Positions 1 through 13,664 of a DNA stretch of 64,000 nt are shown in pieces. Within the stretch, counting starts at the first letter, position 1. Each line of letters begins with the position of its first letter. The translations under genes and the position numbers were made by a program. Origin of the DNA: Guyanagaster necrorhizus (Eukaryota; Basidiomycota; Agaricomycetes; Agaricales; Physalacriaceae); assembly GCF_019112545.1 (NCBI RefSeq), contig NW_025064899.1, forward strand, positions 271,185 through 335,184, in the 5' to 3' direction. Under the pieces are notes generated by a model. The model was not told the DNA's origin. It did not search any database and worked only from the letters and a program-made list of their open reading frames with translations.

Positions 1-3000
1 ACCATAGAACACTGAGCTCCATGCTCCCAGCTACAGCAGGAATATACTCAGAGTCAAAGTCTAGGAGATCCAAATTATCCAGCCTTGAAATGGTCCTAGG
101 ACAGGGCATGGTGAGGCCACGAAATCGGATTCGTCAATATTCTCCCACATTATATGTGGGTGCTCCTGGGGTCGTTTTCTCGCGGGAAAAGAACAGACAC
201 AGTACTCGAGCGCCAAGAAGTATGAGTGACGATATCCTGAAATTCGGATCTTGATCACATCTTTCTGATACATTGTCAAATATATTCAACACCGTACCGG
301 CGCCGTGAGATACCGGCACGTCCAATTGATGCAGAATGCTCCTTGCTGGCCACTAGATTAGGAAGTACCGCACAAAATTTCGCTAAACCTTACATTGCGT
401 GGTGCGGTGCTTTGGGCAGTGTAGAGGTTCATGATGTACCTGTACTCTTGGAACAAAATAAAGCAAGCAGTTTATCGAAAAGGAATGAGCCAATGGACCA
501 TGGCTCAGCAATGAATACCAGAAGCTTATCTCCCACCGTCGAGATGAAAGGCGCCAAGAAGCTATTTATACATTGACATGTAACTCTTAATGACTGGAAT
601 TTCGTGCGCTATTTATTCCAAGTATGTTCATAACATGGTGATCCATAGCAGTGGTCCGAATACCGTTTTTACGGACACTAACAAAGTAGCCATTGAAAAG
701 CTCTCATAATCCGAGTTGGGACAACTGGAAGAAGATAAGGAACACCGGGGGGTATCGTTTGATTACAATAGTCGCCTTCATTCTTGTTAGGTCGATGAAT
801 TTTTCGTTTGGCATCACCTGTGATCCTTTTTAGTCCAACAATTTTTTCTTGTGCCTTCATTAGCAGGTCCGATTCCGGAAGGAAGAGGAAGGCTATCCAG
901 GAGACTCGGTTCCAGAAACAGTATCTTGAAAGGGTGTCCCAGGAAAGGAGATTCTAGGAAGTAAATTTTCAAAGATTCGACCCATCAGCTTCGTAAGAAC
1001 TGCTGTAAAGCATCAGCGCTATACCGGGGTCTTCAGTAAGATTTTTCAGGTTATGATTCAATGTATCGCCAGGCAGCGCTAGAACTGAGAGTACGACACA
1101 CAGTCAGAGACCCCATAGCTGAATCTCCGGCCCAAGCTTCGTCTTCTTGGGAGAACAGAGAGGATTTAAATACCCATAGGTCAAGCCGAAACGGGTATCA
1201 TTGAAGATCCTTTTCGAACGGTCCTTGGCTGAAGAAGCTGTAGGTAGCGCTGGAATTTATCTATCGTGGAGTTATTGGTCCGTGACGGATGGAAGCCTCG
1301 TGCTACGGACTAGGTCGTTCGCACATAGCCGTTTCGTTGTTGCTTTACGGAATGACAAAACAGCCGAAGAGAGAATGAGGCAGTTTCTGGGGTCCAATAA
1401 TGTCCAGGCAACCAAATAGTGCCGTATGTCAGAACGAAATGATCAAAAAAATAAATACGAAGCCCTCCCATAGGTCCTACAAGCAGATCGGACAAATGTA
1501 TAACATCGAAGATCAGCCGAATACACCTCAATGACAGCGTCGGAATCTTTTCTATGAATACACTGCAGCGTTAAGCGCCTGACCAGCTCTTCCGTCTGGA
1601 GTAATGATGAAAACTGAGGTACATGGGATAATGGGCTTCGCATCTGAAAAGATTTTTTTCAAGGGGTGGAAACATCACAGCTCCTAAGGTGACTCCATAA
1701 GTGTTTCTGAATTCTGGAAGTAGTCAATCAGACCTCGAACTACAGCGTGTGGAGCGGGAATTTACTCCACCTCTCGTAATCGGTTTTGGAACCGCTTCAA
1801 TTCGTGTGTCAAAATAGCAGAAGGTCGATAGATACTCTCGTTTCTGAGACTGATGATCGTAGTAAAACCGAGTAAGAGACCGTCTTGGCAGGATTAGATA
1901 GATATACATGAAGGGTTTTCATCCATTGCACATCTAAACATTAGAATATAAAAATGTAGATAGCTCAAAATAAACAGTAAAAATGGTCCACCATGAAGTA
2001 AAAATCCCGACGACCAAAGGGTTCGGGGGGCACATTGTGCTATCGCTTCTTCTGGTATAAAAGAAGTAGTAGCCCGTTGTAAAAGAATAGAAGGCTGTTA
2101 ACGAATCCCGGGCGGTTCAATAACAGGAGAAGCTGCTATACAAATGGCTTTGAAGACTATCACTCTGGTCCGAAGACGAAGGGAATAGTTGCATGGAATC
2201 AATGAGGAATTACGCAAATTCTCGGTGGATAACTGTAAAAAAGTAGGAGTGCCGTTGAACACAGTTCTCAATAACGAACAAAACCCACCCCATTTTTAGT
2301 GATAACAGCCACAGCGGTTCGCGTAGTAACTATTACTCCGTTAGTACCTGCACGCGCCGAGACAACAAGCGCAATTACGGAAGTGAAAGGAACGAGATAC
2401 GCGAGAGAAACACGGTAAAGAAATAATATAAGCCAGAGCCACGAATTTGCCACGAACGGCGGAAAAGGAGTCAAGACGGGCTTCGCTGCTCAACCAAAAG
2501 CTCAACCACCAAGACACATGAGGTTTACGTGCAGATGAACGAGACACCATTCTCGCGCGGACATCTGTCCAATTCATTTGATGGAAATCTTATCGATGCC
2601 CCTGAGAAATGAAGTATTCTTTCATTTACACCTTCCTGTAAGACCACGGACCTCGTTGGCAAAAATATCGATGGCTGGTGCTGAAACCTGGATGTCAATT
2701 TTCATAATGTTCAAAGACCCTTTCTTAATCTGATCAAGGCGTGTAATCTGCGGCTAAACAATCGCCTTCAATTATCTCCATCAGCGTTAACTACAAACGA
2801 AGTAACGGCTTTCTCTTTCCGGAGTCCCGTGAAGCCTAACCCGCGTAGACATAAAAAGTGGCCCTGGTACGCTGGTCCCTTCTAAAGTGTGGCACTTCCG
2901 AAAAGAGTTTGCATCTCTCGGTACGGAGATAACGCAGGCTCAGACAAGTATGAAACAAGAAAGGGCATGCTAACTGGTGCTAGGTCACAGCAAAGCTGTG

Positions 3001-4380
3001 ATATCAGACGCCGTTGGACAAGGATCACCGGGCGAAGCTGATGCCTGAAGAAGCGTGATGGATAGTTGATCATTATCACGAGAAAGCCGACAGCTCTGTA
3101 GAAGGCAGCAGGACCAATACTTTAAGACTATTTTCAGGTGCTTCTGCTGCCAAACTTTTGTACCTGCTTCGATGGTTACCATCGACATTACCATCAGACG
3201 ATAATATCAGTGAGTTGATTCAAGGCTATTTCATGCGTCCAACTGCTCGCTAACGTTGATCTCGTTTGCCGAATATCTCTCTCCTCAAAAGTCTCCCTTA
3301 TTCTTCAGCTTTCGTCCTGTCTGGTGCCACTCTCCACCGGGGATACAACTGTCAAACGCTCAATGTTTGACCCGATGTACCGGGCGCTGGCTGTTAAGGT
3401 CACTCTATACTGTCCTTGTCCCAGTATTAAAAGCTCTCCTACGAAGATATAGCGAGATCACACTAATCGCGCCTATGTTGGCTTTGCCATCTCGCCGAGG
3501 CTGATGGACACTTGTAGCCTTCCATATAAGGATATTTATCAACAAGCTATTCAATGGAAACAACATGACAGATACCTAGCCCACTGCCGAGAACTTGTAA
3601 GTAACAATTGATATCACTATTCGCAAACTGTTCCTTCAGTAGAAGAAGAGATGCGGTCTTCGAATACGGACGCCATGGGAGTTCGGAATGAATGCAATGG
3701 AAGGGGACAAACTTAGCCTAGTAGTCCGCGATAGCATAGATGGTCATAGCAATATATGTGAGCGAGAAGAAAGAGAATCGGCCATGCACAAAGAATGCGA
3801 GTCAAGATAATGTATAAATACAATGAATAAATTTACCTTCAGACATTGAAACTTGACTCGTGACGCAAGTCGTTTCATACCTTTCTGTCACCTGACCGCG
3901 AAGATTACAAATCTTATTTCAATTTTCTCCAAATTCGCCGGTTGAATTTTCTTCAAGTTGGCTTTCCGCCTCTGACTCTCAGAGCCTCTGTAATTTCTAC
4001 CATACAGACCATCATAGAGACCTCTGCAATTTTCACGTGCGATCTTCTGGTGCATCACCATTTCTGTGGTGGGGAGCTGTAGTACTTCAGAAGTACTACA
4101 GCTCCCCACCACAGAAATACTACTTCAACACTGACTTTCCGTGTGCATTTCCCTCGGTCTTCTCCCGTTATTCTTCTGGAATTATTGAGCTGCTCTTTTG
4201 AGGTCCAGTTCTTTCTCTTCCCTCTGAAGACCTTCAGCATCATCACTCACTCCGATTCTGGGGAATTGGCATATCCCGGAGTCATCCACATCCACAACAT
4301 GCCACACTGCAGAGGCTGGTGCATTTTTGGTAGCTTAAAATGGGATCTTAAAAGGTTTTAATTTCAGCTTCAGTTTTATG
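1..4380. other. Gene-poor stretch without supported coding region
   Basis: Both strands carry only short open frames, mostly under 90 codons. They lack family motifs and do not join through plausible introns, so I annotate no gene here. A hydrophobic minus-strand frame at 2268-2474 was considered, but nothing around it supports a gene. The one clear structural feature is the perfect hairpin at 4060-4118, listed separately. Confidence 0.5.
4060..4118. repeat. Perfect inverted repeat: 28-bp arms, 3-nt loop
   Basis: The left arm at 4060-4087 is the exact reverse complement of the right arm at 4091-4118, separated only by CAG. The arm core contains GTGGTGGGGAGCTGTAGTAC. Transcription from either strand would give a long stable hairpin. 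It is not next to a recognised gene or a transposon end. It could be a relic of a foldback element or a replication-derived palindrome. Confidence 0.9.
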
Positions 4381-4639
4381 CCCTTGTTTTGAGGACTGCA
4401 AAAAAAAACTTACCTCAGCTCCATTGCTCTATAGGGGAAAAAGTTTTCATACTATTTTACTGGTGGCCTTTTCAGGACCGAGAAAGGGTTTTCCAACTTG
4501 ACAAAACCTTTTGGGGCATCATTTTTTACTGGCTAAAATACACTGGCCTCGGCTGTGCTAGGATCGAGGCTCCACTGCACATCTTGTACAGCTCCGTACG
4601 ACTTTACCAACATCGCCTCAAGATACAGGGTAGCGAATT

Positions 4640-6096
4640 CTCCGAGTTGCCTTCCGGATTTACCCATCTTCTCCAGGCCAATGAGCCGCCCTACCAAGAT
4701 CTTCTCTCATCAAACATCACAACGTCTCATTCATGACATACTCTCTGATCTAAATGACGATACTGAACAGATGTCTCGGGCCCTTGAAGGCTTCAAGACA
4801 TGGTATGAGCGCTGAGAGAGCAGTACAAGACCCTCGTATCCTTAATGCGACGTTGGCCGAACGAGATTTTGCAAGCGATCTTTCTATGCACCAAAGACCT
4901 CTCCACAGAATATGATCTCTTCGATACATCCGTGGGTCCATGGATTGGGGGGGGGGGTAGTCTACTAGTCATGGAGATCCGTTTCTACGACGACGTTTCC
5001 TGAAATGTGGACTGGTTTCGAGATCGCCATGTGGGGAGCGGCTGGGAGAGAACCAAAGGCCCCTGTGCCTTTCTTGAAGACTGCACTTGGCCATACAGGC
5101 GGTTTTGTAGAGACATACGAAAAAATGTCACCATACTATTCTTCGAAGTCCTACAAGAATCACCTTACTGGGGAGTCGTGAGATTCTTTCTACATAGGAA
5201 GCTGATCTTGCATCTCCGACAGGTTTTTGACCCCTTTCTCTGCCTCTCAGCGCTCCCGTTTGGAATACAAGATTCATCTCGATACGACCATGAGGAGCTT
5301 GATATATTCAGAAACTGCACTAACCTTACTATTGTTCATCTTCTCGGCACTTCGGCCTCTGATAGTGTTCCAATTCTGCACTCTCAGCTCACATCTTTCA
5401 CTGATACTGTGACAGAGGGTACCATGGCTCTCCATACGCATTATCTTGACATCTTTCGCCTCACTTCCGAGCATTGTCGCTGCTGCATAGAATCGCTCCC
5501 GTACCTTGGTATGTCACTTTTGTCTTACCTACGCATATCGTTCACAATTTCATCCGAGAACTTTTCGTAACCGAGAATCATTTGTTAGCTATATTGTTCC
5601 CCACAGCTCACATCATTATACGTGGGTACCAGCGCACTTTTCTCAGAGATGGAGGTATGGCTCTCATCAACGTATGCGGAACGTTGGAAGCGTCGAAATG
5701 CTCGCTTACCACATTATTCCTGACAAACGCAACAATGACTCTCGATATCTTTGCCATTCTGCAACTTTCACCTCTCCTTTGCATGGGAGCGGGTATAATT
5801 TTGTTTCGCAGTTGGAGACCTTCGATGTTTCGATTAGCGAAGAAAATGTTCGCCAAGATATGCTCGTTGGATTCATCTCGCCTAGGCTCGTAGACATGGT
5901 CCTGTCCAGATGCTCTAAGAAAGGTAGATCGCTACTAAAGGAGGTAAATGTCGATATCACTGTGCGAAGGCTCGATGATAAACTATGGCACATGAATACG
6001 GATCGGATGCAGGAGTTGAGGCAATGCAGAGAAAACGGAGTCTCCATAAACATTTCGGTCCAGGACAGAGAAGAACGAGTGTGGAATTATGCGTGA
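4640..6096 (+). pseudogene. F-box/LRR-like gene relic with frameshifts
   Basis: The conserved layout of agaric F-box proteins is readable but scattered over frames. A frame near 4820-4980 gives a coiled leader, then an F-box-like core (RRWPNEILQAIFL) and the following VGPWI motif. The reading frame is lost at an 11-G tract near 4947-4957. A different frame carries the WRSVSTTTFPEMW-like continuation. Later frames around 5270-5570 (FRNCTNLTIVHLLGTSASDS) and 5780-6096 (ISEENVRQDMLVGFISPRLV to a TGA at 6096) look like the leucine-rich C-terminal half of the same family. I could not join these with clean introns, so I call it a relic. The G-tract shift could be an assembly error, in which case some function may survive. 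In this family the F-box binds Skp1 and the repeats select substrates. Confidence 0.6.
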
Positions 6097-6704
6097 ATAG
6101 GCATCAAAAGTATCGTCTAACAATGTCTTACAATATACTCTGCGAGTCTCAATTTTACTGATATCTATATATCTTTACGATGGCCTATACGTCAAGGGCA
6201 TGGCGCTATTGTACCTTTTCCAGCTCTTAGGTCGCCATGATCTTTACTTAGACTTTGTCTCTCCTTGTAGTACACCACAAATATCCTCGTGCCAAAGATA
6301 TACCTACGAGTGATTCAGTGAGATGGAAAGTTTTGGCCGAGCACAACCATGTTTCCCCAGAATGCTTCTCCATATCATAGAGGTAATTCAGCTTGAATTA
6401 CGTTGAAAAGCAAACAACAATTCGTATACGGAAACGAAACAGGAAATCAAGGAGTCAGATACAAGAATTTTCACAAATTTGAAGGCAAAAACATGATTAT
6501 GATGACCACAACAATGAAGTGTCTGAATCGCAACGAACTGGATAGTGTAAATACGCCTCCGACTGATGAGCTTCAATTCTAAAGGCCCGAGGACGAGACT
6601 TCTTTTTCCACTACGTCTCCAGTCTTATCACACCCAGTATCAACACCATCTAAACCAAAAGAAGTATCAGCTAAGCTTCCCACAAAACATGAGACAAGTC
6701 ACCA
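6097..6704. other. Intergenic, no feature recognised
   Basis: This is AT-leaning sequence between the F-box relic and the 3' end of the convergent minus-strand gene. No coding frame, repeat or RNA gene could be supported. Confidence 0.5.
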
Positions 6705-7651
6705 CTAACAGTTAACACTCTCCACAGCTCTCACTTTCCTCTTCGGCTTCTCACTCTCGTCGTCAGCCTCGTATCCACGGACACGCTTCCCAGAAGGTGA
6801 CGACGTCGGTAAGTCGCTAGCACCAGAAGCAGTCCCAAGCTTAAGACCAGTCTCGCATGGTACCAACGCTCTGGAGGTGCACCACACGGGCATTTTCTTG
6901 GCTGGACAACGAGAACGCCATGAGCTACGGGCATTTGCAGGGATAAAGAAAGACGTACTAAGAACTTTTTTCTTCTTCCTAACAGGTGGCGATGGCGAAG
7001 GAGGCTCCCGGGCAGGTAACCCTCGTTTCACGTCGCGTTTGCAACGGAGCTCGCGCTGGCCGGTACTTGGGAGGCGCAGGAGCTTACGGTCACCTGGGGT
7101 CTTGGGGGCTTGCGAGAGGGGCGCTGGGACGTCCTACAATTCCAGGACTCAGTAGACGTTCCTGACCGCGGGACCGGAAGCGACATACGTCTTCTTCCAC
7201 AGCATTGTCCTCTCCATCAGGGATAGTGCCATAGGTAGCAATAGGAAGCTGGCAGAAGTTATAGTGGAAGAAAAGGATGTAAATCGAGAAGGCCGTACCT
7301 CTTTCTCTACACCAATAATGCTTGAAAGGCGTGAGAGTTTGCGGTCGCTTGAGACCTTGGAGGCTTGCGAGTGCGGCACTGAGGTATCCTACAACACCAT
7401 GATTCAGTGAATGTTCACGATCGCCGGGCTGGGAATAACATACGTCTTTCTCAGCAGAGTTGTCCTCGCCATCGGGGTTAGCGCTGTAGGTGGCGTTAGG
7501 AAGCTAGAATAAATTAGAATGGTAGAAAAAGATATGGCTCGAGAAGGGCCTACCTCGACATCACTGGCGATCTGTTCCGCCAGTTAGTACACGATGAGCT
7601 CCCAGGAGAAAGCGAACCAATGCTCACCTCGGTAGGGCCTGAGTCAGCCAT
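6705..7651 (-). CDS. Unrecognised basic protein, six exons, internal exon-pair duplication (226 aa)
   Basis: I do not recognise this protein. The model is MADSGPTE (7651-7628), then exons 7571-7554, 7503-7444, 7388-7299, 7248-7189 and 7133-6705. Introns are 56, 50, 55, 50 and 55 bp, all GT-AG, and the first contains a CTAAC branch-like site. All junctions keep one frame to the TAG. Exons 3+4 and 5+6 begin as copies of each other: LPNATYSANPDGEDN against LPIATYGTIPDGEDN, and SQASKVSSDRKLSRL against SQAPKTPGDRKLLRL. The C-terminal half is rich in Pro, Ser, Lys and Arg, with basic clusters (VRKKKKV, EKPKRKVRA) that look like nuclear localisation signals. Function is unknown; a nuclear, largely disordered protein is my inference. 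The conserved frame across five introns argues that it is or recently was expressed. Confidence 0.7.
7189..7553 (-). repeat. 255-bp tandem duplication spanning two exons and two introns
   Basis: The unit is exon 60 bp, intron 55 bp, exon 90 bp and intron 50 bp. One copy starts at 7503. The next starts at 7248 and continues into the last exon. Exon lengths of the first pair, and intron lengths in both copies, are identical. The sequences have diverged by substitutions only, and because 60 and 90 are multiples of three the protein gains about 50 residues without a frame change. Confidence 0.8.
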
Positions 7652-10077
7652 GAATAGTTTCGTTAAGGGCAGTGGGCGGCAACGTCTCAACAGAGGACTT
7701 GGCACGACCAATGGTTGGTCAGGAGATGCCACTTCAGCAGGCAGCGGCGGCGATGGGGGAAAGAACACTTGAGATCGGCCCAAGAACATCGCACTGTATA
7801 GTGATGTTGGTGGCGGTTAGTGGCAAAGGTATAACAACAAAAACTCGGATTTTCAGTTCAAAAAGAGCAGGAGCTTGAGCCGTCACATGATCCTACTCTT
7901 TTGAGCCCAGCGGAGGATATTGTTTTAATGTAATTGGCAATCAGGCAAAACAACTCGTCAGTTTTGATGTAAACATAGATGTTCTAGGCCGACCCGTTAG
8001 CAGAAAAAGAAAGCTTAAACACCAACACTTATCGACCAGCAAAGTTTCGACGCGCCCACCATGAGTAACGAAACTTGGTGTATTCGTATTTCTTCTCGCC
8101 TCGTAGAACTGCTGAAGGTAGTACAGTTATGCTGAGATTTCTGTGGATGATTTAGAAGACGTCGTCCAAACGCAGGACCAGCTATTTGAGGTAGCGAATT
8201 GCAGGTCCAAAGGCTATGGATTGGTCGAGGACCTAAATATGCGTATCAGTCAGCGACTGCTAGTAAAGGGTTGCGAGCGAAGCAGCCGACCATATATATA
8301 AGGGTGAAGCAGCAGATGTGCTTCAGAGGCACCTATTCAATCCTGTATTAAACTTATTGTTTGGAAAGGTGGTATTCAAGGCTTGAACTAAATCAACGCA
8401 TCAGTGTGCGTCAAAACACAACCAGGAACTCACTGTCCTCTCACGAAGACCCGATCCTTGTGATGTGCATTCCTCATATTCTGAATGGAGCTAACCGGGA
8501 TCCGCATGCTGAGCTAGGTTTTGGAGTTATCCGGAAGCTGGGGATGAAAAAGAGCGCCGGCGTCAGTCGCCGATTCTATAAGCCCTTGCTCTTTTATTCT
8601 TGTTGGTCTAATTATGGGTATGGACTTGCAGAGGCATTCAGGACATCAATTCCTCCTAGGGACGAGAGACTCACCATGTATACAATGAACCTATAACCAT
8701 CCATCTCAATCCATCCTGCGAAACGTCGGTAGAGTTGGGCTTTAATTTGAAGCATATGTCCACAGAAAGAGCCGTTCGGTGAAGAGAGTGCCACCATGAA
8801 AGGATCACCACAACTGAATAAAGATTTTCCTACACGAAAAGCTTAACAGAACATCGGTTACAAGTGCATGCGGATTCCGACATAATCCATGAAAATAACA
8901 GTCTCAATATCACTCCCAAAGTTTTCCGGTGCACATATCTAAATGATGTGAATAACCGACACGAATCGAATCGTCGTCGCGCGTGTCAGTTATTCTAGCT
9001 TTTGTTGGAAATGTGAAGCCTGACCACAAGTAGAGAATCCTGGTCATGCTACGAGCAGAAAAAAAAAAAACAGAGAAAACAACACGACCCCGAAAGAGTC
9101 GCAGACGCCTGCATGGACGCCTGAGGGAACTGAAGAAAGATGGAGACGCCGGAACATGGCGTGCCGCAGATACTGCCGCGGCAGATACGGCAGACTCCTT
9201 CACTGCTTTTCTTTTCTTTTCTTTACTTCATGTCAAACTTTACTCGTTACGTTTCCACCCGCATCTCACGCCATCCTCTTTCTCATGGCCTTCAACAAAA
9301 GTTATCCACTGCCTGGTCACGTAACTCGCGTCGAAGTACTCTGTCTATAAGAATACACAGCATAATATGGCCGTGGTCTTCGCTCCTCGAAAGAGTGGCA
9401 GCTTGAATACCAATCAGGTTTTGGCTCTTGTCTCAGGTTCAGAAAGAAGTCCAGCACTTACAGGAATACCGATGACAGGTATAGAATCTAACTAATGTTT
9501 ACATCACAGTATGAGGTTTCTGACTCCGATGATTCGTGGATCAATTTATGTATCCCAAAGGCAACGCCAAAAAAACTACTTATTTTTTTGTTCGTTCATT
9601 TAATTCTTTTGGTCATCGAGCTGGCTAATTGTTTTTAAAGGCATCTAGCTATTTCTACGCGATAAATTTTGTCGTTTCGTTCGTCCGACCATCATATGAT
9701 CAAAGTTATCCAGTCATATCACTCGCTAGCGCAATATATGAATATGTCAATTCCGGGCTATGCCTTTTCACATTCTACGTGTAACGTGATCTGACTGCTG
9801 TCCCCTTCGACTCGTTGTCATAGACCCGTCCTAGGACGCAACTGAGCCCTGCTTTCTCGAAATGTCCTGTTACATGGAATGGTCCTCTTGATCCTATCTG
9901 GATCAAGTTCCGTCATAATCGACCGCGTAAACCCCATAACTACCATTTGTCATGAGGCATGCTCCAATGAAAGCGCCCTCGACGTCTCACGATGTCAAAC
10001 ACAATGGTTTTTCTGATGTGGTTTCCCAATAAAAGCTCTAGTATTTGCTTTAGAGATTTCGTATCCACTTCCACGAC
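7652..10077. other. Gene-poor stretch
   Basis: No frame with recognisable domains or spliceable neighbours was found. A 111-codon open frame at 8361-8696 starts from TTG and shows no family motif, so I did not call it. An oligo-A run near 9060 and a CTTTT-rich stretch near 9210-9225 are simple-sequence tracts. Confidence 0.45.
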
Positions 10078-11309
10078 ATGACCGACGACGATTTTGACCT
10101 CATGAAAACCTATATCACGAGCCTCTTCCTGGAGAGTACGTTCTTCGGGGCCTATCTCGTCTCCTTCTTCCTCTGTATGCGCTACCTCATATGGGGACGA
10201 TGTCCGGAATTCAAGTTGAACAAAAGGCCCAACTGGAAATTCATCATCGTCACTCTTTTATTGCTCGTTATTGCGACTATGCACATCGTATGCGCCCTTG
10301 CAAGAATTCTTGGAGCTCCGAGATCCGAAAGAAACTGGATAGACGTTATCGTAGTAAGCGTTTCGCGTTCTCTTGTAGTGATTATGGGTTGATAAATACC
10401 CTGCAGTCTACGGGAATCTGTCTGGCTGTTGTCACTGTCGATGCAATCCTGGTATCTCCTTGCGAGCCAGCTACCCGTGTCATCGTAACTTACTACGAGA
10501 AACAGATATACCGCTGCTGGATCATCTACATGAAACAATGGATCATCATAGCCTTTCCTGTTCTCGTATGGGCTGGTAGCATAGCAATAACCATCTATTC
10601 GGCAGTAGATCGAACGAGGCATCGCTCGCAGTTTCCGCCTTCTCCTGATACCGTACACCTACCCTCGCACACTCGGTCTTGGGTCATTTTTCTCGCCTTG
10701 ACGATCGTCCAAAATATCCTCACCACTTGTTAGTCGGCCTAAAGTTTGATATGCACGAGCTGAATCATTTCCTTAGCTCTTATTGCATGGAGAATCATGA
10801 TTATTGATCGTGGATCATCTCAGTATCGAGTTCAAAGCAGAGTTTCACGGCTTCAACGCTCCATCAGATTGATCATCGAGTCGGGCGCTCTATGCACCCT
10901 AGCTGCCTGTCTCGCCTTCATTGCATTTCTCACAGGGGGAAAGGTTGGTTTTGTTGCTGCCGATATTGTAAGCGCGTTCTCTGTATTTTAACCTTCCGCT
11001 CTTGTTCACTGAAGTTTGTTATAGGAAATACAGCTCGTGTCAATTGCTTTCAATCTCATTATAATTAGATCTGCGAATACACCCCCTGATGAGTACTGTC
11101 TATCTCCTACTTCGGCGAGGTCTATCAGGCTGGACGAATTATTCAGGCGGTCTCAACAATCAATAACAACAACGAGCAATGCCCCCGAGTCAAGTGCCCT
11201 TCCGAAACCATTAGAAGTTCGCATCATGAACGAGGTACTTGAATCACGGGACAGTCATCCTACAACAGTCAACACTCAGTGCACTATTACCGGTATGCGA
11301 TACGAATAA
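10078..11309 (+). CDS. Multi-pass integral membrane protein of an Agaricomycete-expanded family (357 aa)
   Basis: The exons are 10078-10353, 10407-10728, 10777-10967 and 11025-11309, with introns of 53, 48 and 57 bp, all GT-AG and frame-consistent. Hydrophobic segments are visible near residues 12-32 (LESTFFGAYLVSFFLCMRYL), 50-72 (FIIVTLLLLVIATMHIVCAL), then around RCWIIYMKQWIIIAFPVLVW, SWVIFLALTIVQNILT, LCTLAACLAFIAFLTGG and the final VSIAFNLIIIR. This agrees with the large agaric family of about seven-span proteins with a Y-RCW-Y-K-W motif between middle helices. The C-terminal ~85 residues are hydrophilic and Ser/Thr-rich, probably a cytosolic tail. Biochemical role is unknown. The ATG at 10078 gives a short acidic lead before the first helix, as is common in the family. 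Confidence 0.8.
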
Positions 11310-13664
11310 TCTAAGTAATAAATATAACGACTATGATGATTCATATTAGGAGAACGATAAAGAGCATTCTATTACTTACGAACTATGCTATGAAACATTA
11401 ATATAGATGCAGCGTGTAGTAGGGATAAGTGACATTGTCAGGCATGATGCGTAAGCGGGACGTTCCGTTAAAACGAAAGGTATGATCCTGCCATCTAAAA
11501 CACCATCATATTTGCTTCAGCCCAAGTAAGCATGTCTAACTTCATCCAGCTATAGATCATCCTCATCCACATAATATGCATATGAGGTCCTTAATTTATT
11601 TCTCGTCACGACTTGCACCCCTTACCGAAGATTAGTGGCGCTATCCAGCGATCGCGATCGCCTGGTCTTGATCATAGAAGCCCCGGCGGTCTGTTTGATT
11701 GTAGACTAGTCTACAAGGAACACTGCGTATTGATATAAATAGGTCTCGCAGCTCCCATTGTATGAACCGGAGTCAGATTCCCGAATATTCACATCCTAAG
11801 ACAAGGGTCACCAATTGTTGCACCGCGTTCTGACACAGCCTTCGGAGAAGTAATATCGGCGGACCCCATGTGAAGAAAAAGCGTTTACCGTGTGAAGCAT
11901 GTTCCCACCAATATCTGTATGGTGCGTCACTGACCAAGGCACCATTTTCTCTTGTAAGAAAGCAACGACGGGGGAAAGTCTTCCGCAGTTGGTGAGTCAG
12001 ATGCTGCTGATGTGGGGGTAGTGGTCATGTGCGACCTTCTACTACGCCCACGCGGCATTGATTCTCATGGAATAAAACCCCCACTCCAATAGTCCTCATC
12101 GAGGATCTCCGAAGGCTTACATGTACTGAGCAAGCGCTGAGAACGAGTAAGTAAAAGATGTGATGAGAAGCAACATCGTTCGTCAGACATCCAAGATCAA
12201 GGAATTGATGATTTGTTTTGGGAGAGAGCATGAGGAAGCTGCATGTAGACAGGGTGGATAGCACTTCATGTCCGGAGAAGCGACGCAAGTGTGGAAGGTG
12301 AGCGGAAGCAGCCCGGAAGAGCGGGTCGACGGGCAGCGGATGTCGGATCCAGTCGGATCTTTCCGCAAACGCGTCATCTTTTGCGATGTTCATTCATGAC
12401 TCGGAAGGTCCTTCTTCCTTTCGAGACTTTCGATAAACAATCCATTCTTCAGTTTAACGTTCATCCGGTCCGGAAATCAGTCGTGAGCATGAAGAGAGCA
12501 CAGAATGGGACAATGATGAAGAGTCAGAAGCTACGGCCTTGAGACACCGAATCAATTACAGAAAAAGCTTCATTTCGCCTCTTCGTTAGAAATTGGATGG
12601 TCCTTGTAACAATAGCAACCAGGTGTGTATTTGCATGGAATGATTTCACTTGGCAACGAACATTTATCTCCAGCGTGATATCCGTACTCGAATCCATGCG
12701 TTGTATCTTCCTTCATGAAGCGTTGGGCATTATTTCTTCCATTCCAGGGCAGGTAGAAGGCGATACTAGCCGTCTGCATCACCAAGAAAGTGCTTAGGTA
12801 TAACTTATGGTTCTCACGTTCAAGGGCGAGATGTAATAATCCACGGCGGGGTCTCCATGGATACAACTTAGACGAAACTCTAAACACTACCTGAGACCCA
12901 GGTCTGCGTCAAATAGAAAGAGCTACCTTCGAGATCTGAAAATCGAACAAAAGAGATATGCTGTCATGATGTTGTAATTCTTGTCGCGATCCATCCGTGT
13001 GGCTCGCGTTGTCATTTCTCATGGTCCGGGTTCATTTGTACTGTTCATTTAGCAAGATGCATCTTATTGTTTTTTTTCCATATCTTAAGCGGACATCGAT
13101 CACAAAAGTGGGATAAATGACAAGTATGGCGCTAATTTTTTTTGTCAGTTGCACGTCCTCCAGATCGTATTTTAAGCGCCAGTGGGTTACCAAATCCTGT
13201 CCAATTATGTCTCTCCTGGAACAGGCGCTCGGTATAGCACTTAAGCGCTTGCCCAATTCCACTAACATTTTCAGATACACGACGATCGGCAAGAACGGCC
13301 GCCTATACACCATAAGATGAGTCCGTGCGATGTGGCGTCTGTTATCCTGTCACCAAGGCTGCGATCGGACCCTATCCGGTGAGCTACTTAAGGATCTCGA
13401 GTTTAAGCGCCTTACACCAATCCGCCTCCATTCCCATTGACCAAATCTTCAAGTTCTGTACTCTCTGTACGTCTATGTCGCCGCATATCGTGAAAGGAAT
13501 CTTGACCTCAATAATCAGATAGTCATCAAAGTCGTTTCTCCCCCAGTTGCTATACGGCCCCGTCATTTCTCCCAGATGTAAGCCCCTTTGTTGTTCGCTG
13601 TCCCATACAATAATCCTTTGATTGAATTTAGATAAATCTGTGACACCAAAGAAAGTCCTCTACG
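11310..13664. other. Stretch without a secure gene
   Basis: Minus-strand open frames at 12025-12393 (122 codons) and 12570-12887 (105 codons) carry no recognised motif. Minus-strand frames at 13384-13566 and 13032-13313 have protein-like composition (for example FDDYLIIEVKIPFTICGDID). They may be exons of a decayed gene, but I could not join them or place them in a family. Nothing else was seen. Confidence 0.4.
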